Positions 50,107-58,693 of a DNA stretch of 64,000 nt are shown piece after piece. The translations under genes were made by a program, and so were the position numbers. The notes under the pieces were generated by a model that saw only the letters and a program-made list of their open reading frames with translations, searched no databases and was not told where the DNA came from. Location of the stretch: the NCBI RefSeq assembly GCF_010548375.1, contig NZ_JAAGLY010000025.1, positions 1 to 64,000 of the forward strand. Direction: 5' to 3'. The DNA is from Streptomyces sp. SID13726. GTDB lineage: Bacteria; Actinomycetota; Actinomycetes; Streptomycetales; Streptomycetaceae. How positions within the stretch are numbered: the stretch's first letter is position 1; the number at the start of each line of letters is the position of its first letter.

Positions 50107-50994
50107 ATGTCAGAAGAGACCCGCAGCGAGATGCACAGCGAGACCCGCAGCCAGACCCACAGTGAGCCACGCAACGACACCCACAGCGAGACATACGCCG
50201 AACTGGCCGCCACCGGACCCTACGGAGTCCACCCCGGCCACGCGCTGATCACCATGGTCGAACCGCACCCGGGCCACGAGTACGCCTACAACCGCTGGTA
50301 CGAGGACGACCACTACTACGCCGGCGCGATGGCCATGCCCTGGATGTACGCGGGCCGCCGCTGGGTCGCCACCCGGGACCTCCAACTCCTGCGCGTGCCC
50401 GAGAAGTCGGCGGTCGCCCAGCCGGTCACGGCCGGTTGCTACCTCTCCACCTACTGGGTCACCGAGGGCCGCTACGACGACCACATGAAGTGGACCGTCG
50501 CCATCAACAAACGCCTCAACCGGGACGCCCGCGTCTACCGCGACCGCACCCACGTCTTCACGGCCTTCCAGGACCACGAGTCCACGGTCTACCGCGACGG
50601 CGCGGCGGGCCCCAGGGACTTCCACGCCCTGGACCACCCGTACGCGGGCCTGGTGCTGGAGGTCCTCGACGCCGAATCCCCGGAGAAACGGCCCGAGTTG
50701 CTGGAGTGGCTGCTCGCCCGCCACCTCCCGAAGCGCCTGGCGGGCTCACCGGCGGCCATGGTGACCGTGTTCCGCCCGACCCCCCTCCCCGGCGACCGCA
50801 TGACGTACGTGAAGCAGGTGGAGGGAGTCGACACCCGCCTGACCCTGCTGTGGTTCCTGGAGGCGGACCCGAGGGAGTGCTGGGACCCGTACTTCACGGA
50901 CCTTCAGGAGCCGGGAGCGGGCCGGCGCGAGCTGCTGGCACCGTTCGTCCCGACGATTCCGGGCACCGACACCTACGTGGACCGGCTGAGGTGA
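50107..50994 (+). CDS. Operator-linked protein of unknown function
   Basis: 295 aa from ATG 50107 (GGAGGGAAGG six bases upstream). The first 33 residues repeat HSET/HSEP-like units (MHSETRSQTHSEPRNDTHSE), a charged disordered tail. The rest looks like two dimeric alpha/beta-barrel-type halves: ALITMVEPHPGHEYAYNRWY with EDDHYYAGAMAMPWMYAGRR, and a later MVTVFRPTPLPGDRM. Ferredoxin-like monooxygenase or EthD/Dabb folds begin this way. No known family is certain. It is controlled by the palindromic operator shared with catabolic genes, so a role in the same pathway is inferred. Confidence 0.7.
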   Translation: MSEETRSEMHSETRSQTHSEPRNDTHSETYAELAATGPYGVHPGHALITMVEPHPGHEYAYNRWYEDDHYYAGAMAMPWMYAGRRWVATRDLQLLRVPEKSAVAQPVTAGCYLSTYWVTEGRYDDHMKWTVAINKRLNRDARVYRDRTHVFTAFQDHESTVYRDGAAGPRDFHALDHPYAGLVLEVLDAESPEKRPELLEWLLARHLPKRLAGSPAAMVTVFRPTPLPGDRMTYVKQVEGVDTRLTLLWFLEADPRECWDPYFTDLQEPGAGRRELLAPFVPTIPGTDTYVDRLR

Positions 50995-52836
50995 CTACTT
51001 CAGCTCGTCCGGACAGGGCGTCCCGCGCGGCAGCGTGTACGGCGCCGCCAGCCGGTACGTCCCCGCCTCCGGCGCGATCAGCATCGTCCACTTGTCGCCG
51101 TCCGCGTCCTCGGGCGTCTCCATCAGGCACCCGTTGACGTTGTCGAAGGTCTTCGGCTCCCCGTCGGACCGGTTCTTCGACGCGTCCGTCTCCTGCGGAG
51201 CCTTCAGCTTCTTGCCGTCCGCGTCGACGATCGACAGCCACGGCGAGTACGGGATGCGGATGAGGATCCGCCCGGCCTTCTTGACCCGCATGGTCATCTC
51301 GCCCTGCGCCGCCCGGTCGACCACCGTGTTCGGCGAGGCCAGCGGCGCCGGGTCGGTGACCTGGAACAGCTGCCAGTTCGCGTCGCCCCAGATCTGCTTC
51401 AGATACGGCATCCCGCGCTGGACGAGTTCCCGCTCCCGCTCGCCCCCGTCCCCGTCCGGCTCGTCCTTGGGCACGACCACGAAGTGCACGGCCCAGCGCT
51501 GGAGCCACTCGTGGTAGTTCGCGGAGTTCAGGGTGTCGTCGTAGAAGAGCGGATTGCGCTCCATGTCGGCCTGCCGGTTCCAGCCCCGGGCGAGGTTGAC
51601 GTACGGCGCCAGCGCGGACGCCTCGCGGTGGGAGGCGGCCGGTACGACCTCGACGCGGCCCTTCTCGGCGCCGACCTCCTGGAGTTCGTTGACGAGGGGG
51701 GCCAGCTCGCGCGCCCAGGACGCGGTGGGCGTCGTATGGACGACGTCGTCGACCGACTTGAAGCCGATCCAGGTGTTGAAGCCGACGAAGACGACGACGA
51801 GGACGTACCACTTGCGGGTGCGCGGCACCGTGAACGGCAGCGCGGCCGCCAGGGCCACCCCCGCGAACAGCATCGGCAGCCGCGAGATGTTGGAGCCGAT
51901 CTGGGAGCTCACCAGCCAGACCAGCACCACCGAGAGGCTGTACACCCCGGCCGTGATCCGGACCGTCTTCCACTCGTGCGGGACGAGGAAGAAGACGAGG
52001 AGGCCGTACGCCAGCGGCAACAGCACCGAGGAGATCTTCATCGGCTGGGTGCCGGCGAACGGGAAGAGCCACGCGGACAGCGCGACGACGGCCGAGGGAG
52101 CGAGGCCCAGCGCCCAGGCGCCCGGACGGCGTTTCTGGAGGAACAGCGCGACCGCGACCAGGCCCACGAACAGGCCGGCGACCGGGGACGCCATGGTCGC
52201 CAGGGCGGCCAGGGGAGCCGCGCAGGCGGCCTTCGCCCAGCGTTTGTAGCGCCAGCGGTGCGGCCAGCAGAAGACGACGGCGACCGCGCCGAGCGCGAAC
52301 ATCGTGCCGAGGCCGAAGGTGACCCGGCCCGAGGCCGCGTTGCACAGGAAGGCGTACACCCCCGCGAGCGAGGCCCACAGCGGGTTCCTCACCGAGCGGC
52401 TGCGGATCAGGATCAGCGTCAGCAGCCCGGCCGAGACGGTCCCGGCCAGCATCATCGTCGTACGGACGCCGAGGACCGACATCAGATACGGCGAGACGAC
52501 GCTGTACGACACCGGGTGCATACCGCCGTACCAGGCCAGGTTGTACGCGGAGTCCGGGTGCCGGCCGACGAACTCGGCCCACGCGTCCTGCGCCGCGAGG
52601 TCCCCGCCGCTGTTCGCGAACGTGAAGAACCAGGCGATGTGGAGCAGTCCGGAGAGGACGGTGAGGGAGAGCACGGGATGCCGCAGCAGGCGCTCGCGCA
52701 GGGCGTGGAACGCGGCCCGGGACCTACCGCGCGGGCCCCCGTCGCCGGGTGTCTCGGACTGCGCGGGCACGCGTATTCGCGGGCCGGTACCCGGGCCCGG
52801 GTCGGTGTCGTCGGCGCGTGTCGGCTCCGCAGTGGC
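50995..52836 (-). CDS. Large integral membrane protein, GT-C or MFS-like
   Basis: 613 aa from GTG 52836 (GGGGAG nine bases upstream); ATG 52872 would add 12 residues. A disordered N-terminal stretch of about 45 residues is followed by some eleven hydrophobic helices (LSLTVLSGLLHIAWFFTF, then PYLMSVLGVRTTMMLAGTVS and others), then a soluble C-terminal domain of about 220 residues (TPTASWARELAPLVNELQEV to the end). The arrangement, with an acidic loop after the first helix and an extracytoplasmic tail, resembles membrane glycosyltransferases of the GT-C type. Often annotated as MFS, which the topology does not support. Follows the D-Ala-D-Ala carboxypeptidase gene. Confidence 0.65.
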   Translation of the reverse strand, partial: ATAEPTRADDTDPGPGTGPRIRVPAQSETPGDGGPRGRSRAAFHALRERLLRHPVLSLTVLSGLLHIAWFFTFANSGGDLAAQDAWAEFVGRHPDSAYNLAWYGGMHPVSYSVVSPYLMSVLGVRTTMMLAGTVSAGLLTLILIRSRSVRNPLWASLAGVYAFLCNAASGRVTFGLGTMFALGAVAVVFCWPHRWRYKRWAKAACAAPLAALATMASPVAGLFVGLVAVALFLQKRRPGAWALGLAPSAVVALSAWLFPFAGTQPMKISSVLLPLAYGLLVFFLVPHEWKTVRITAGVYSLSVVLVWLVSSQIGSNISRLPMLFAGVALAAALPFTVPRTRKWYVLVVVFVGFNTWIGFKSVDDVVHTTPTASWARELAPLVNELQEVGAEKGRVEVVPAASHREASALAPYVNLARGWNRQADMERNPLFYDDTLNSANYHEWLQRWAVHFVVVPKDEPDGDGGERERELVQRGMPYLKQIWGDANWQLFQVTDPAPLASPNTVVDRAAQGEMTMRVKKAGRILIRIPYSPWLSIVDADGKKLKAPQETDASKNRSDGEPKTFDNVNGCLMETPEDADGDKWTMLIAPEAGTYRLAAPYTLPRGTPCPDELK

Positions 52837-52920
52837 CACCTGAAGGCACTCCCCGTGGTGTCCCGTCTTCATTTCTCGGCCGCGTCCCAGCGGCGACCTG
52901 CCCCGTTCGCGACGCTAGCA

Positions 52921-52968
52921 CGCGGCCCGCCGGCCGGAACCCGGGCGGGGTCCGGCCGACGGGCCGCG
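52921..52968 (-). terminator. Strong hairpin after the carboxypeptidase gene
   Basis: CGCGGCCCG-C-CGGCCGGA and TCCGGCCG-A-CGGGCCGCG pair over 17 bases with one mismatch, around a GC-rich loop. It separates the carboxypeptidase from the membrane-protein gene on the same strand. Confidence 0.7.
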
Positions 52969-52991
52969 ACAGCGGTTCGTCCCGCCGGGGA

Positions 52992-55124
52992 TCAGCCGAT
53001 GCGGGTCAGCTTGTCGCTGAAGCCCGGCTCGGCCAGATCCTTCTGGAGGGTGACCGGGACCTCGACCGCGCCGCCCTTGGAGTCACCGACGGTGAGCGTG
53101 CCGACCTTGGTGCCGGCCTTCGCGGTGTGCGGTACGTCGTCCGCGGCGAAGGACAGCTTCACCTTCAGGCCGGGCCAGCCGACGGCGCTGACGTCCTTGG
53201 TCAGCACGACCGGGGTGTGCCCGCCGAGCCCGTCGTCGACGTACCCGACGACGTCCCCCTTCTTGAGGATCTTCGCGGACGTCAGGACGCCCTGCGCCGC
53301 CCGGATCAGCTGGTCGCCCCCGGCCAGCGCACCGCCGAGGATCGTGTTGTCCGAGCCGCCCGCGGGCTGGCGCACCACGGCGCCGATGATCCGGACGGTC
53401 TCACCGTCGACGTCCTTCTTCGCGGCGAAGACGAGGTTGCCGAGGGCCGAGGTGGTGGTGCCGGTCTTGATGCCGACGACGTCGTTGTGGCCGACCAGGC
53501 GGTTCCAGTTCCGCCACTTGGTGCCCTTGTAGTCGAAGTACTCCATCATGGCGGCGACCTCGCGGAAGGCGGGCTGCTCCATCGCCTGCTTGGCCAGCTT
53601 CACCTGGTCCACGGCCGTGCTCACCGTGGTGTCGTTCAGGCCCGAGGGGTCCGTGTACGTGGTGTTGGTCATGCCGAGTTGCTTGGCGGTGGCGTTCATC
53701 TTCGCCACGAACGCCTTCTCGGACCCCGCGTCCCAGCGGGCGAGCAGTCGCGCCACGTTGTTCGCGGACGCGATCAGGATGTCCTCCAGAGCCTCGCGCT
53801 GGGAGATGCTGTCGCCCGCGGTCACGAGGACCGTGGACTCCTGGCCGGCCTTCGACTGGCTCTGGGCGAGCTGGTCGATCTTGATCTTCGGGCCCTCGGC
53901 GCCGCTCTTGAGCGGGTGGTCGCGCAGGATGATGTACGCGGTCATGACCTTCGCGACACTGGCGATCGGCAGGGGCTTCTCGGCACCGGACGAGCCGAAG
54001 GTGCCCACACCCTGCACGTCCAGCGCCGCCTGTCCGTCGGCGGGCCACGGGATGTCGACCTTGCCGCCTTCGAAGGTGTACGTCTGCTCGGCGGTGAGCT
54101 TCAGGGTGGGCGTGGGCAGCGGGCGCAGGGACTGCGCGATCGCGAACGCGACCACCAGGAGCAGGACGAGCGGCGTCCAGATCTTGAGCCTGCGGGTGAG
54201 GGTGCGCAGGGGGCTGGGCGGGGGCGGGGGTGTGTTGGTCAGCTCGGCCAGGAGGTCGAGCGGGGGCTTGGGCGGGAGGGGCTGCTGAGTGGTCCGCTCC
54301 GGGCCGACCTGGGGGACGGCCGCGGTGACGTCCGACTTCGGCCGCGTCTCCCGGGGTTCGTCGAGCGGCTTCAGCGCGACGAACTTGCTGGTGCGCTCGG
54401 CTTCGGCCTCCGGCTTCTTCTCGGGGGCCGCCTTCGCTGTCTCCGGCGCCTTTGCCGTTTCCGCCGCCTTGCCGAGTTTCAGCATGGTGGTGGGCTGGTC
54501 GACGGAGCGGGTGGGGCGGGGGGCCTTGAAGACGGCGGTGGGTTGGTCCACCTGGGGCTTGTCGTCTTCGGGGGCCTTGTCGTCCTCGGAGGCGGTGTCT
54601 TCGGGGGTCTTCTCGTCGTCCTTGTCCGACTCTTCAGGTTCGTCCTCTTCCGGGACTTCCTCCGATACGGCTGTCTCGGCGTCCTCGGCCTCGGTCTCGG
54701 AGTCGGCCTCCGTCTCCTCGGCCTCCTCCTTGTCGTCGCCCTTGGACACCCAGGCCGCCACTGCCTCCCTGAGGCGGTCGTCGGAGGGCTCAGGGCTCTC
54801 CTCCGGGGCTGAATCCTCCGGCTCGGCGTCCTCGACGTCCTCGGTGTCCCCGGTGCCGGAATCGGCCGTGTGGGCCTCTGCGGGGCTCTCGTCGGACTCC
54901 TCCGGGTCCTTGGACTCCTCCGGCTCCTCCGACTTCTCGGGCTCCTCCGCGTCCTTCGACAGCTCCCGTACCGAGAAGATCCTCGTCGCCGTGTCCACTC
55001 CGCCCTGCGAGAGGGACTCCCGTGCCACCGCCAAGCGGGGATCGGGAACCGTACTCGCGCTCCCCGACGTCGGTTCTGCCGACGACTCGCGCTGTTTCGA
55101 CCTGTCGGGGGACTCGCCCGCCAC
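52992..55124 (-). CDS. D-alanyl-D-alanine carboxypeptidase with long acidic cytoplasmic tail
   Basis: 710 aa. About 300 residues of acidic, low-complexity N-terminus (runs of EEPEESKDPEESDESP and EEVPEEDEPEESDKDDEK) precede one membrane helix (WTPLVLLLVVAFAIAQSL). The C-terminal half is a PBP5/DacA-type serine peptidase: SVAK (SxxK) in LPIASVAKVM, SAN in IASANNVARLL, KTG in GIKTGTTTSA. It trims the terminal D-Ala of peptidoglycan stems outside the membrane. The tail is far longer than in ordinary DacA and may bind a cytoplasmic partner. From memory this matches SCO4439. Confidence 0.9.
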   Translation of the reverse strand: MAGESPDRSKQRESSAEPTSGSASTVPDPRLAVARESLSQGGVDTATRIFSVRELSKDAEEPEKSEEPEESKDPEESDESPAEAHTADSGTGDTEDVEDAEPEDSAPEESPEPSDDRLREAVAAWVSKGDDKEEAEETEADSETEAEDAETAVSEEVPEEDEPEESDKDDEKTPEDTASEDDKAPEDDKPQVDQPTAVFKAPRPTRSVDQPTTMLKLGKAAETAKAPETAKAAPEKKPEAEAERTSKFVALKPLDEPRETRPKSDVTAAVPQVGPERTTQQPLPPKPPLDLLAELTNTPPPPPSPLRTLTRRLKIWTPLVLLLVVAFAIAQSLRPLPTPTLKLTAEQTYTFEGGKVDIPWPADGQAALDVQGVGTFGSSGAEKPLPIASVAKVMTAYIILRDHPLKSGAEGPKIKIDQLAQSQSKAGQESTVLVTAGDSISQREALEDILIASANNVARLLARWDAGSEKAFVAKMNATAKQLGMTNTTYTDPSGLNDTTVSTAVDQVKLAKQAMEQPAFREVAAMMEYFDYKGTKWRNWNRLVGHNDVVGIKTGTTTSALGNLVFAAKKDVDGETVRIIGAVVRQPAGGSDNTILGGALAGGDQLIRAAQGVLTSAKILKKGDVVGYVDDGLGGHTPVVLTKDVSAVGWPGLKVKLSFAADDVPHTAKAGTKVGTLTVGDSKGGAVEVPVTLQKDLAEPGFSDKLTRIG

Positions 55125-55372
55125 CGATGCCTCCTCATGTGCCGCACGTGATCGGTATCGTCATCGTGCGTCCGCCGAACCGTTGAATCGCCGCCCGGGC
55201 AACCGCCACACCACGCTGTCCGAACCATGTACCAGTGTCCTGTGTGTGGGCCTGCCCACGGCGGTAGACGAGAACGACATACCTACCGGTTCCACTACAA
55301 ACAGGTCACGCACCCTCGACAGACCGATGTGAGAGGGGTCACCCTGTCGTACATCCACGCGGGGAGGCATGG

Positions 55373-56128
55373 ATGGGCAGGAGCCGCAGAACACTTCCGG
55401 AGGAGCTTCTGCTGCTGGCGCTGGACCCGGCCACGGGTACCACCGCACAGCCGCAGTCGCTCGACCTCGGTCTGGCCGGAGCACAGCTAGTGGAGCTGGC
55501 GCTGGCCGGACGGATAGCCCCAGACGGGGATCGTATCGCCGTGGTAGCCCCACGGCCGACTGGAGATCCGACTTTGGACTGCGCGTTGGAGTTGCTGCGA
55601 AGGCGTGGCGCTCCCGTGCGGGCAGTGAACTGGATCGGCGGGCCACGCCTTGGGCTCCGCCAGACCTACCTCTCGCATCTGGAGCGGTGCGGCATGGTGC
55701 ATGCCGTGGCGGGACAGATGTGCGGAGTGCTGCCGACGACCCGCTACCAGGCGACGGACAACGAGATCAGCCGGGAGATCAGGTCCCGACTGGACTCGGC
55801 GATCCGCACCGGCGTACCGCCGGACCCGCGGACCGCGGCGCTCGCCGCCCTGGCACACGCGGTCGGCCTCGGCAAGCACCTGTATCCGGGCAACGAGGGC
55901 CGTTCCTCGCGCTCCCGGCTGCGGGACCTCATCAGGCACGACCCGATGGGCGGACTCGTCGCGCACGCCGTGATGGACGTCCAGAACGGCGTGGGGGCAC
56001 AGCCACGCCGTAGCCCGGCACCCGCCGGCCGTCCGGCCGCCCCGGGAGCCAGGCCCGCGCCGGAACCCGCTCGTGGTGTTCCGATGCAGCCGCGCCGAGG
56101 ACCGATGGCGCGCGCCGTGGCCCACTGA
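55373..56128 (+). CDS. GPP34 (Golgi phosphoprotein 3) family protein
   Basis: 251 aa. LPEELLLLALDPATG at the N-terminus and LVELALAGRIAPDGDRIAVV are the GPP34 opening; the remainder (RSRLDSAIRTGVPPDPRTAAL) completes the helical fold, followed by a Pro/Arg-rich tail of about 50 residues. GPP34 domains bind phosphatidylinositol-4-phosphate in eukaryotes; bacterial roles are unknown, but in Streptomyces the gene recurs beside XRE/DUF397 modules and affects development. Divergent from the carboxypeptidase gene. Confidence 0.88.
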   Translation: MGRSRRTLPEELLLLALDPATGTTAQPQSLDLGLAGAQLVELALAGRIAPDGDRIAVVAPRPTGDPTLDCALELLRRRGAPVRAVNWIGGPRLGLRQTYLSHLERCGMVHAVAGQMCGVLPTTRYQATDNEISREIRSRLDSAIRTGVPPDPRTAALAALAHAVGLGKHLYPGNEGRSSRSRLRDLIRHDPMGGLVAHAVMDVQNGVGAQPRRSPAPAGRPAAPGARPAPEPARGVPMQPRRGPMARAVAH

Positions 56129-56441
56129 GCCGCAGTTCCACGGCACGCACCACAACAGCACACCGCACCACGCACCACTCAGCGCCGTACCGTCGCCCCA
56201 AGACCGGTTCGGGAGCCGCTGGTCCGCGCGGGGCGACGGAACCGTATGTCCGGACGACGACGGGTTCCGCCGCCCCGCGCGGCCGCATTTTCGGGCCCGG
56301 TCGGCCCGAGAAGCCTTCAACTGATGCGTACGCAGCGCATATACACCGTTTCCCAGCGGTAATAAGCACCTTGGTGGCAGTCTGCTCAACAGCAGATACG
56401 CAAAGTCAAGAACGAGGCACGCAGCCGGAGGTGCACGTCCC
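56129..56441. other. 313-bp gap: terminator and promoter of the XRE gene
   Basis: Holds a long-range inverted repeat (CCGTCGCCCC 56190-56199 with GGGGCGACGG 56230-56239) that can end the GPP34 transcript, a 10-bp palindrome TGCGTACGCA near 56324, and the operator-like repeat at 56381-56396. AT content rises over the last 120 bases, as expected of a promoter. No ORF is convincing. Confidence 0.6.
56381..56396 (+). promoter_or_regulatory. Inverted repeat before the XRE gene
   Basis: TCTGCT-CAAC-AGCAGA, perfect 6-bp arms, 45 bases before the GTG start. Candidate autoregulatory site. Confidence 0.45.
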
Positions 56442-57311
56442 GTGGCGTCCAATGTCAATCCCACCGTCAGGCGGCGCCGGCTGGGCCAGGAGCTGCGCAG
56501 GCTCCGTGAGCTCAAGGGCATGACGGCCGAAGAGGTGGCGGAACGGCTGCTGGTGTCGCAGTCGAAGATCAGCCGGCTGGAGAACGGCCGGCGCAGCATC
56601 AGCCAGCGCGACGTCCGCGACCTGTGCGGGGTGTACGAGGTCGAGGACCAGCGCATCGTCGACTCCCTGATGCAGATGGCCAAGGACTCGCGCCAGCAGG
56701 GCTGGTGGCACGCGTTCGGGGACATCCCGTACAGCGTCTACATCGGTCTGGAGACCGACGCCGAGTCGCTCAGGGTGTACGAACCCCAGATCATCACCGG
56801 CCTGTTGCAGACCCGGCCGTACGCCGAGGCCATCGTGCGCGGCGGTGCGCCCGAGGCGACGGAGACGGAGAACGACAAGCGGGTCGAGGTCCGGCTGCGC
56901 CGGCAGAGCAGGGTCGCCGCCGAACGGGACCCGCTGCGGCTGTGGGTGGTCCTGGACGAGGCCTGTCTGCGCCGGGTCGTCGGCGGGCGGCAGATCATGC
57001 GCGAGCAGCTGGAGTACCTCGTCGAGATGTCCCAGCAGCCCCATATCACCGTGCAGGTGCTGCCGTTCGACGTCGGCGCCCACCCCGGGCTCAGCGGCCA
57101 GTACTCCATCCTGGAGTTCTCCGACGCGGCCGACTCCAGCGTCGTGTACATCGAGGGCGTCACCAGCGACCTGTACCTGGAGAAGGCGCACGACGTGCAG
57201 AAGTACACCGTGATGTACGAGCACTTGAGGGCCCAGGCGCTCAACGTCGACCAGTCGCGTCAGCTGATCGAGGACCTCGCCAAGGAGTACGCCCGGGAGT
57301 ACGCCTCCTGA
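56442..57311 (+). CDS. XRE-family regulator with DUF5753 domain
   Basis: 289 aa. Helix-turn-helix at about 15-70 (RRRLGQELRRLRELKGMTAE, LLVSQSKISRLENGRRSIS), then DUF5753 (YEPQIITGLLQTRPYAEAIV to the end). GTG start after GGAGG. Same class as the regulator at 15093-15968, but this copy is the conserved one beside GPP34 and glutathione peroxidase (SCO4441 in S. coelicolor, from memory). The DUF397 gene follows 199 bases downstream rather than overlapping. Confidence 0.9.
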   Translation: MASNVNPTVRRRRLGQELRRLRELKGMTAEEVAERLLVSQSKISRLENGRRSISQRDVRDLCGVYEVEDQRIVDSLMQMAKDSRQQGWWHAFGDIPYSVYIGLETDAESLRVYEPQIITGLLQTRPYAEAIVRGGAPEATETENDKRVEVRLRRQSRVAAERDPLRLWVVLDEACLRRVVGGRQIMREQLEYLVEMSQQPHITVQVLPFDVGAHPGLSGQYSILEFSDAADSSVVYIEGVTSDLYLEKAHDVQKYTVMYEHLRAQALNVDQSRQLIEDLAKEYAREYAS

Positions 57312-57449
57312 GCCTCCTGAGACCCTTCCGGACAGGGCGGGCCGGATAGTACACCCCGGCCACGCCCGCCTGGAAGACTCCCCTGGAATATGCCACCAGA
57401 AGAGTGAATGACTGCTCCGAAAGATGAAGTCGGCGAGTAGCGTCGATCA

Positions 57450-57474
57450 CGCCAACGATCAGTAAAGGTTGGCG
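57450..57474 (+). promoter_or_regulatory. Inverted repeat in the DUF397 leader
   Basis: CGCCAAC, 11 bases, GTTGGCG, 36 bases before the DUF397 start. It can form an RNA hairpin over the upstream region, or be an operator for separate expression of the DUF397 gene. Confidence 0.45.
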
Positions 57475-57510
57475 CAATCCGAACACTGCACACCTGGCTA
57501 CGGAGCGAAA

Positions 57511-57702
57511 ATGGCAATTCGTCTGGGCAACCTGGACACATGGACGACCTCCACCTACACCAACGCCAACGGGGCGTGCCTGATGGTGCGGTCGACCACC
57601 GAGGAATCACTCGAACTCGGCGACACCAAGATCCCCGAGGGCCCCAAGGTGGCCTTCCCCGCCGAGGCGTGGAGTGCCTTCGTGGCCTCGGTCAAGGTGT
57701 GA
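57511..57702 (+). CDS. DUF397 protein
   Basis: 63 aa from ATG 57511 (GGAG upstream). Pattern TWTTSTYTNANGACLMVRS, then VAFPAEAWSAFVASVKV, matches the DUF397 fold though it lacks the usual early WxKSSYS motif. Partner of the XRE regulator just upstream. Activity unknown. Confidence 0.85.
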   Translation: MAIRLGNLDTWTTSTYTNANGACLMVRSTTEESLELGDTKIPEGPKVAFPAEAWSAFVASVKV

Positions 57703-58179
57703 GGGGCGGATCGGTCTGATCCCCGTCCCGTTCACCGACAACTGCACAACACAACTGCTAACGACAACAGCACAAGCACGACCAGAGCCCTCTCGACCAG
57801 CCCGCCGTCCTTGCCGAGGGGGCTCGGCGTTTGCCTTGCGGCGCTTGGAGCTTGGGGTTGTGCGTCGGGTGCGGGCCGGTTGGGGCCGTGGAGAGAGGGC
57901 CGACCGCAGTGGTTCGGGTGCGGGCCGGTGGGGGCTTGTCGCGCAGTTCCCCGCGCCCCTAAAAGCGGTGGGTACGGCTCGACATGCGTTCACCGCACCC
58001 AGTCAGGGGCGCGGGGAACTGCGCGACCAGCCACGACGCACCCGCACCCGACACACGACCTCACTTCACCGGTGAGCAGTTCCTTCTCGTCCACCCCGGC
58101 ATCCTCCGTCACCGGACGGCTCTTTCCGCCCGGCGACGGAGACGCTCCGCCCTGCCCCAGGGGCAAGGTCAAGCGGGGC
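57703..58179. other. 477-bp gap with inverted element pair
   Basis: The gap between DUF397 and glutathione peroxidase contains two opposed copies of the interspersed GC-rich element (57930-57960 and 58005-58032) that can fold into one large hairpin, with GCGGTG and CACCGC extending the stem inward. The rest is GC-rich without a convincing gene. Confidence 0.65.
57930..58032. repeat. Streptomyces interspersed GC-rich element, inverted pair
   Basis: GGGGGCTTGTCGCGCAGTTC continuing to CGCGCCCCT at 57930-57960, and its near reverse complement at 58005-58032. The pair probably acts as a bidirectional terminator between convergent genes. Confidence 0.75.
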
Positions 58180-58674
58180 TCAGGCGAGCGCGCTCTCGAC
58201 CGCTGTGACGACGGCGTCCGACTCCGGTTCGGTCTGCGGGGAGAACCGGGCCACGACCGTGCCGTCGCGGCCGATCAGGAACTTCTCGAAGTTCCAGCGG
58301 ATGTCGCCGGTGTGGCCCTCGCCGTCGGCGAAGTCCACCAGGCGCTCGTACAGCGCGTGCCGGTCCTCGCCGTTCACCTCGACCTTCTCGGTCAGCGGGA
58401 AGGTGACGCCGTACGTCGCCGAGCAGAACTCCGCGATCTCCTCGGCGCTGCCGGGCTCCTGCCCGAGGAACTGGTTGCAGGGCACGCCGAGGACGGTGAA
58501 GCCCCGCTCCGCGTACCGCTCCTGGAGCTTCTCCAGGCCGTTGTACTGCGGGGTGAGCCCGCACTTGGAAGCCACGTTGACGATGAGGACGGCCTTGCCC
58601 GCGTACTGGGAGAGGTCCGCGGAGCCGCCCGTGAGGGCACCGATCTCGACGTTCAGAGGAGAGGAAGTAGTCAT
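58180..58674 (-). CDS. Glutathione peroxidase family thiol peroxidase
   Basis: 164 aa. Peroxidatic Cys38 in NVASKCGLTPQY, Gln in PCNQFLGQEPG and Trp in IRWNFEKFL complete the catalytic set. Cys rather than selenocysteine; actinobacteria lack glutathione, so the electron donor is likely thioredoxin or mycothiol-linked. A second Cys in FCSATYGV could resolve. Reduces organic and hydrogen peroxides in the cytoplasm. Conserved here in S. coelicolor (SCO4444, from memory). Confidence 0.92.
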   Translation of the reverse strand: MTTSSPLNVEIGALTGGSADLSQYAGKAVLIVNVASKCGLTPQYNGLEKLQERYAERGFTVLGVPCNQFLGQEPGSAEEIAEFCSATYGVTFPLTEKVEVNGEDRHALYERLVDFADGEGHTGDIRWNFEKFLIGRDGTVVARFSPQTEPESDAVVTAVESALA

Positions 58675-58693
58675 AAGCGGATGCTAACTCCGC

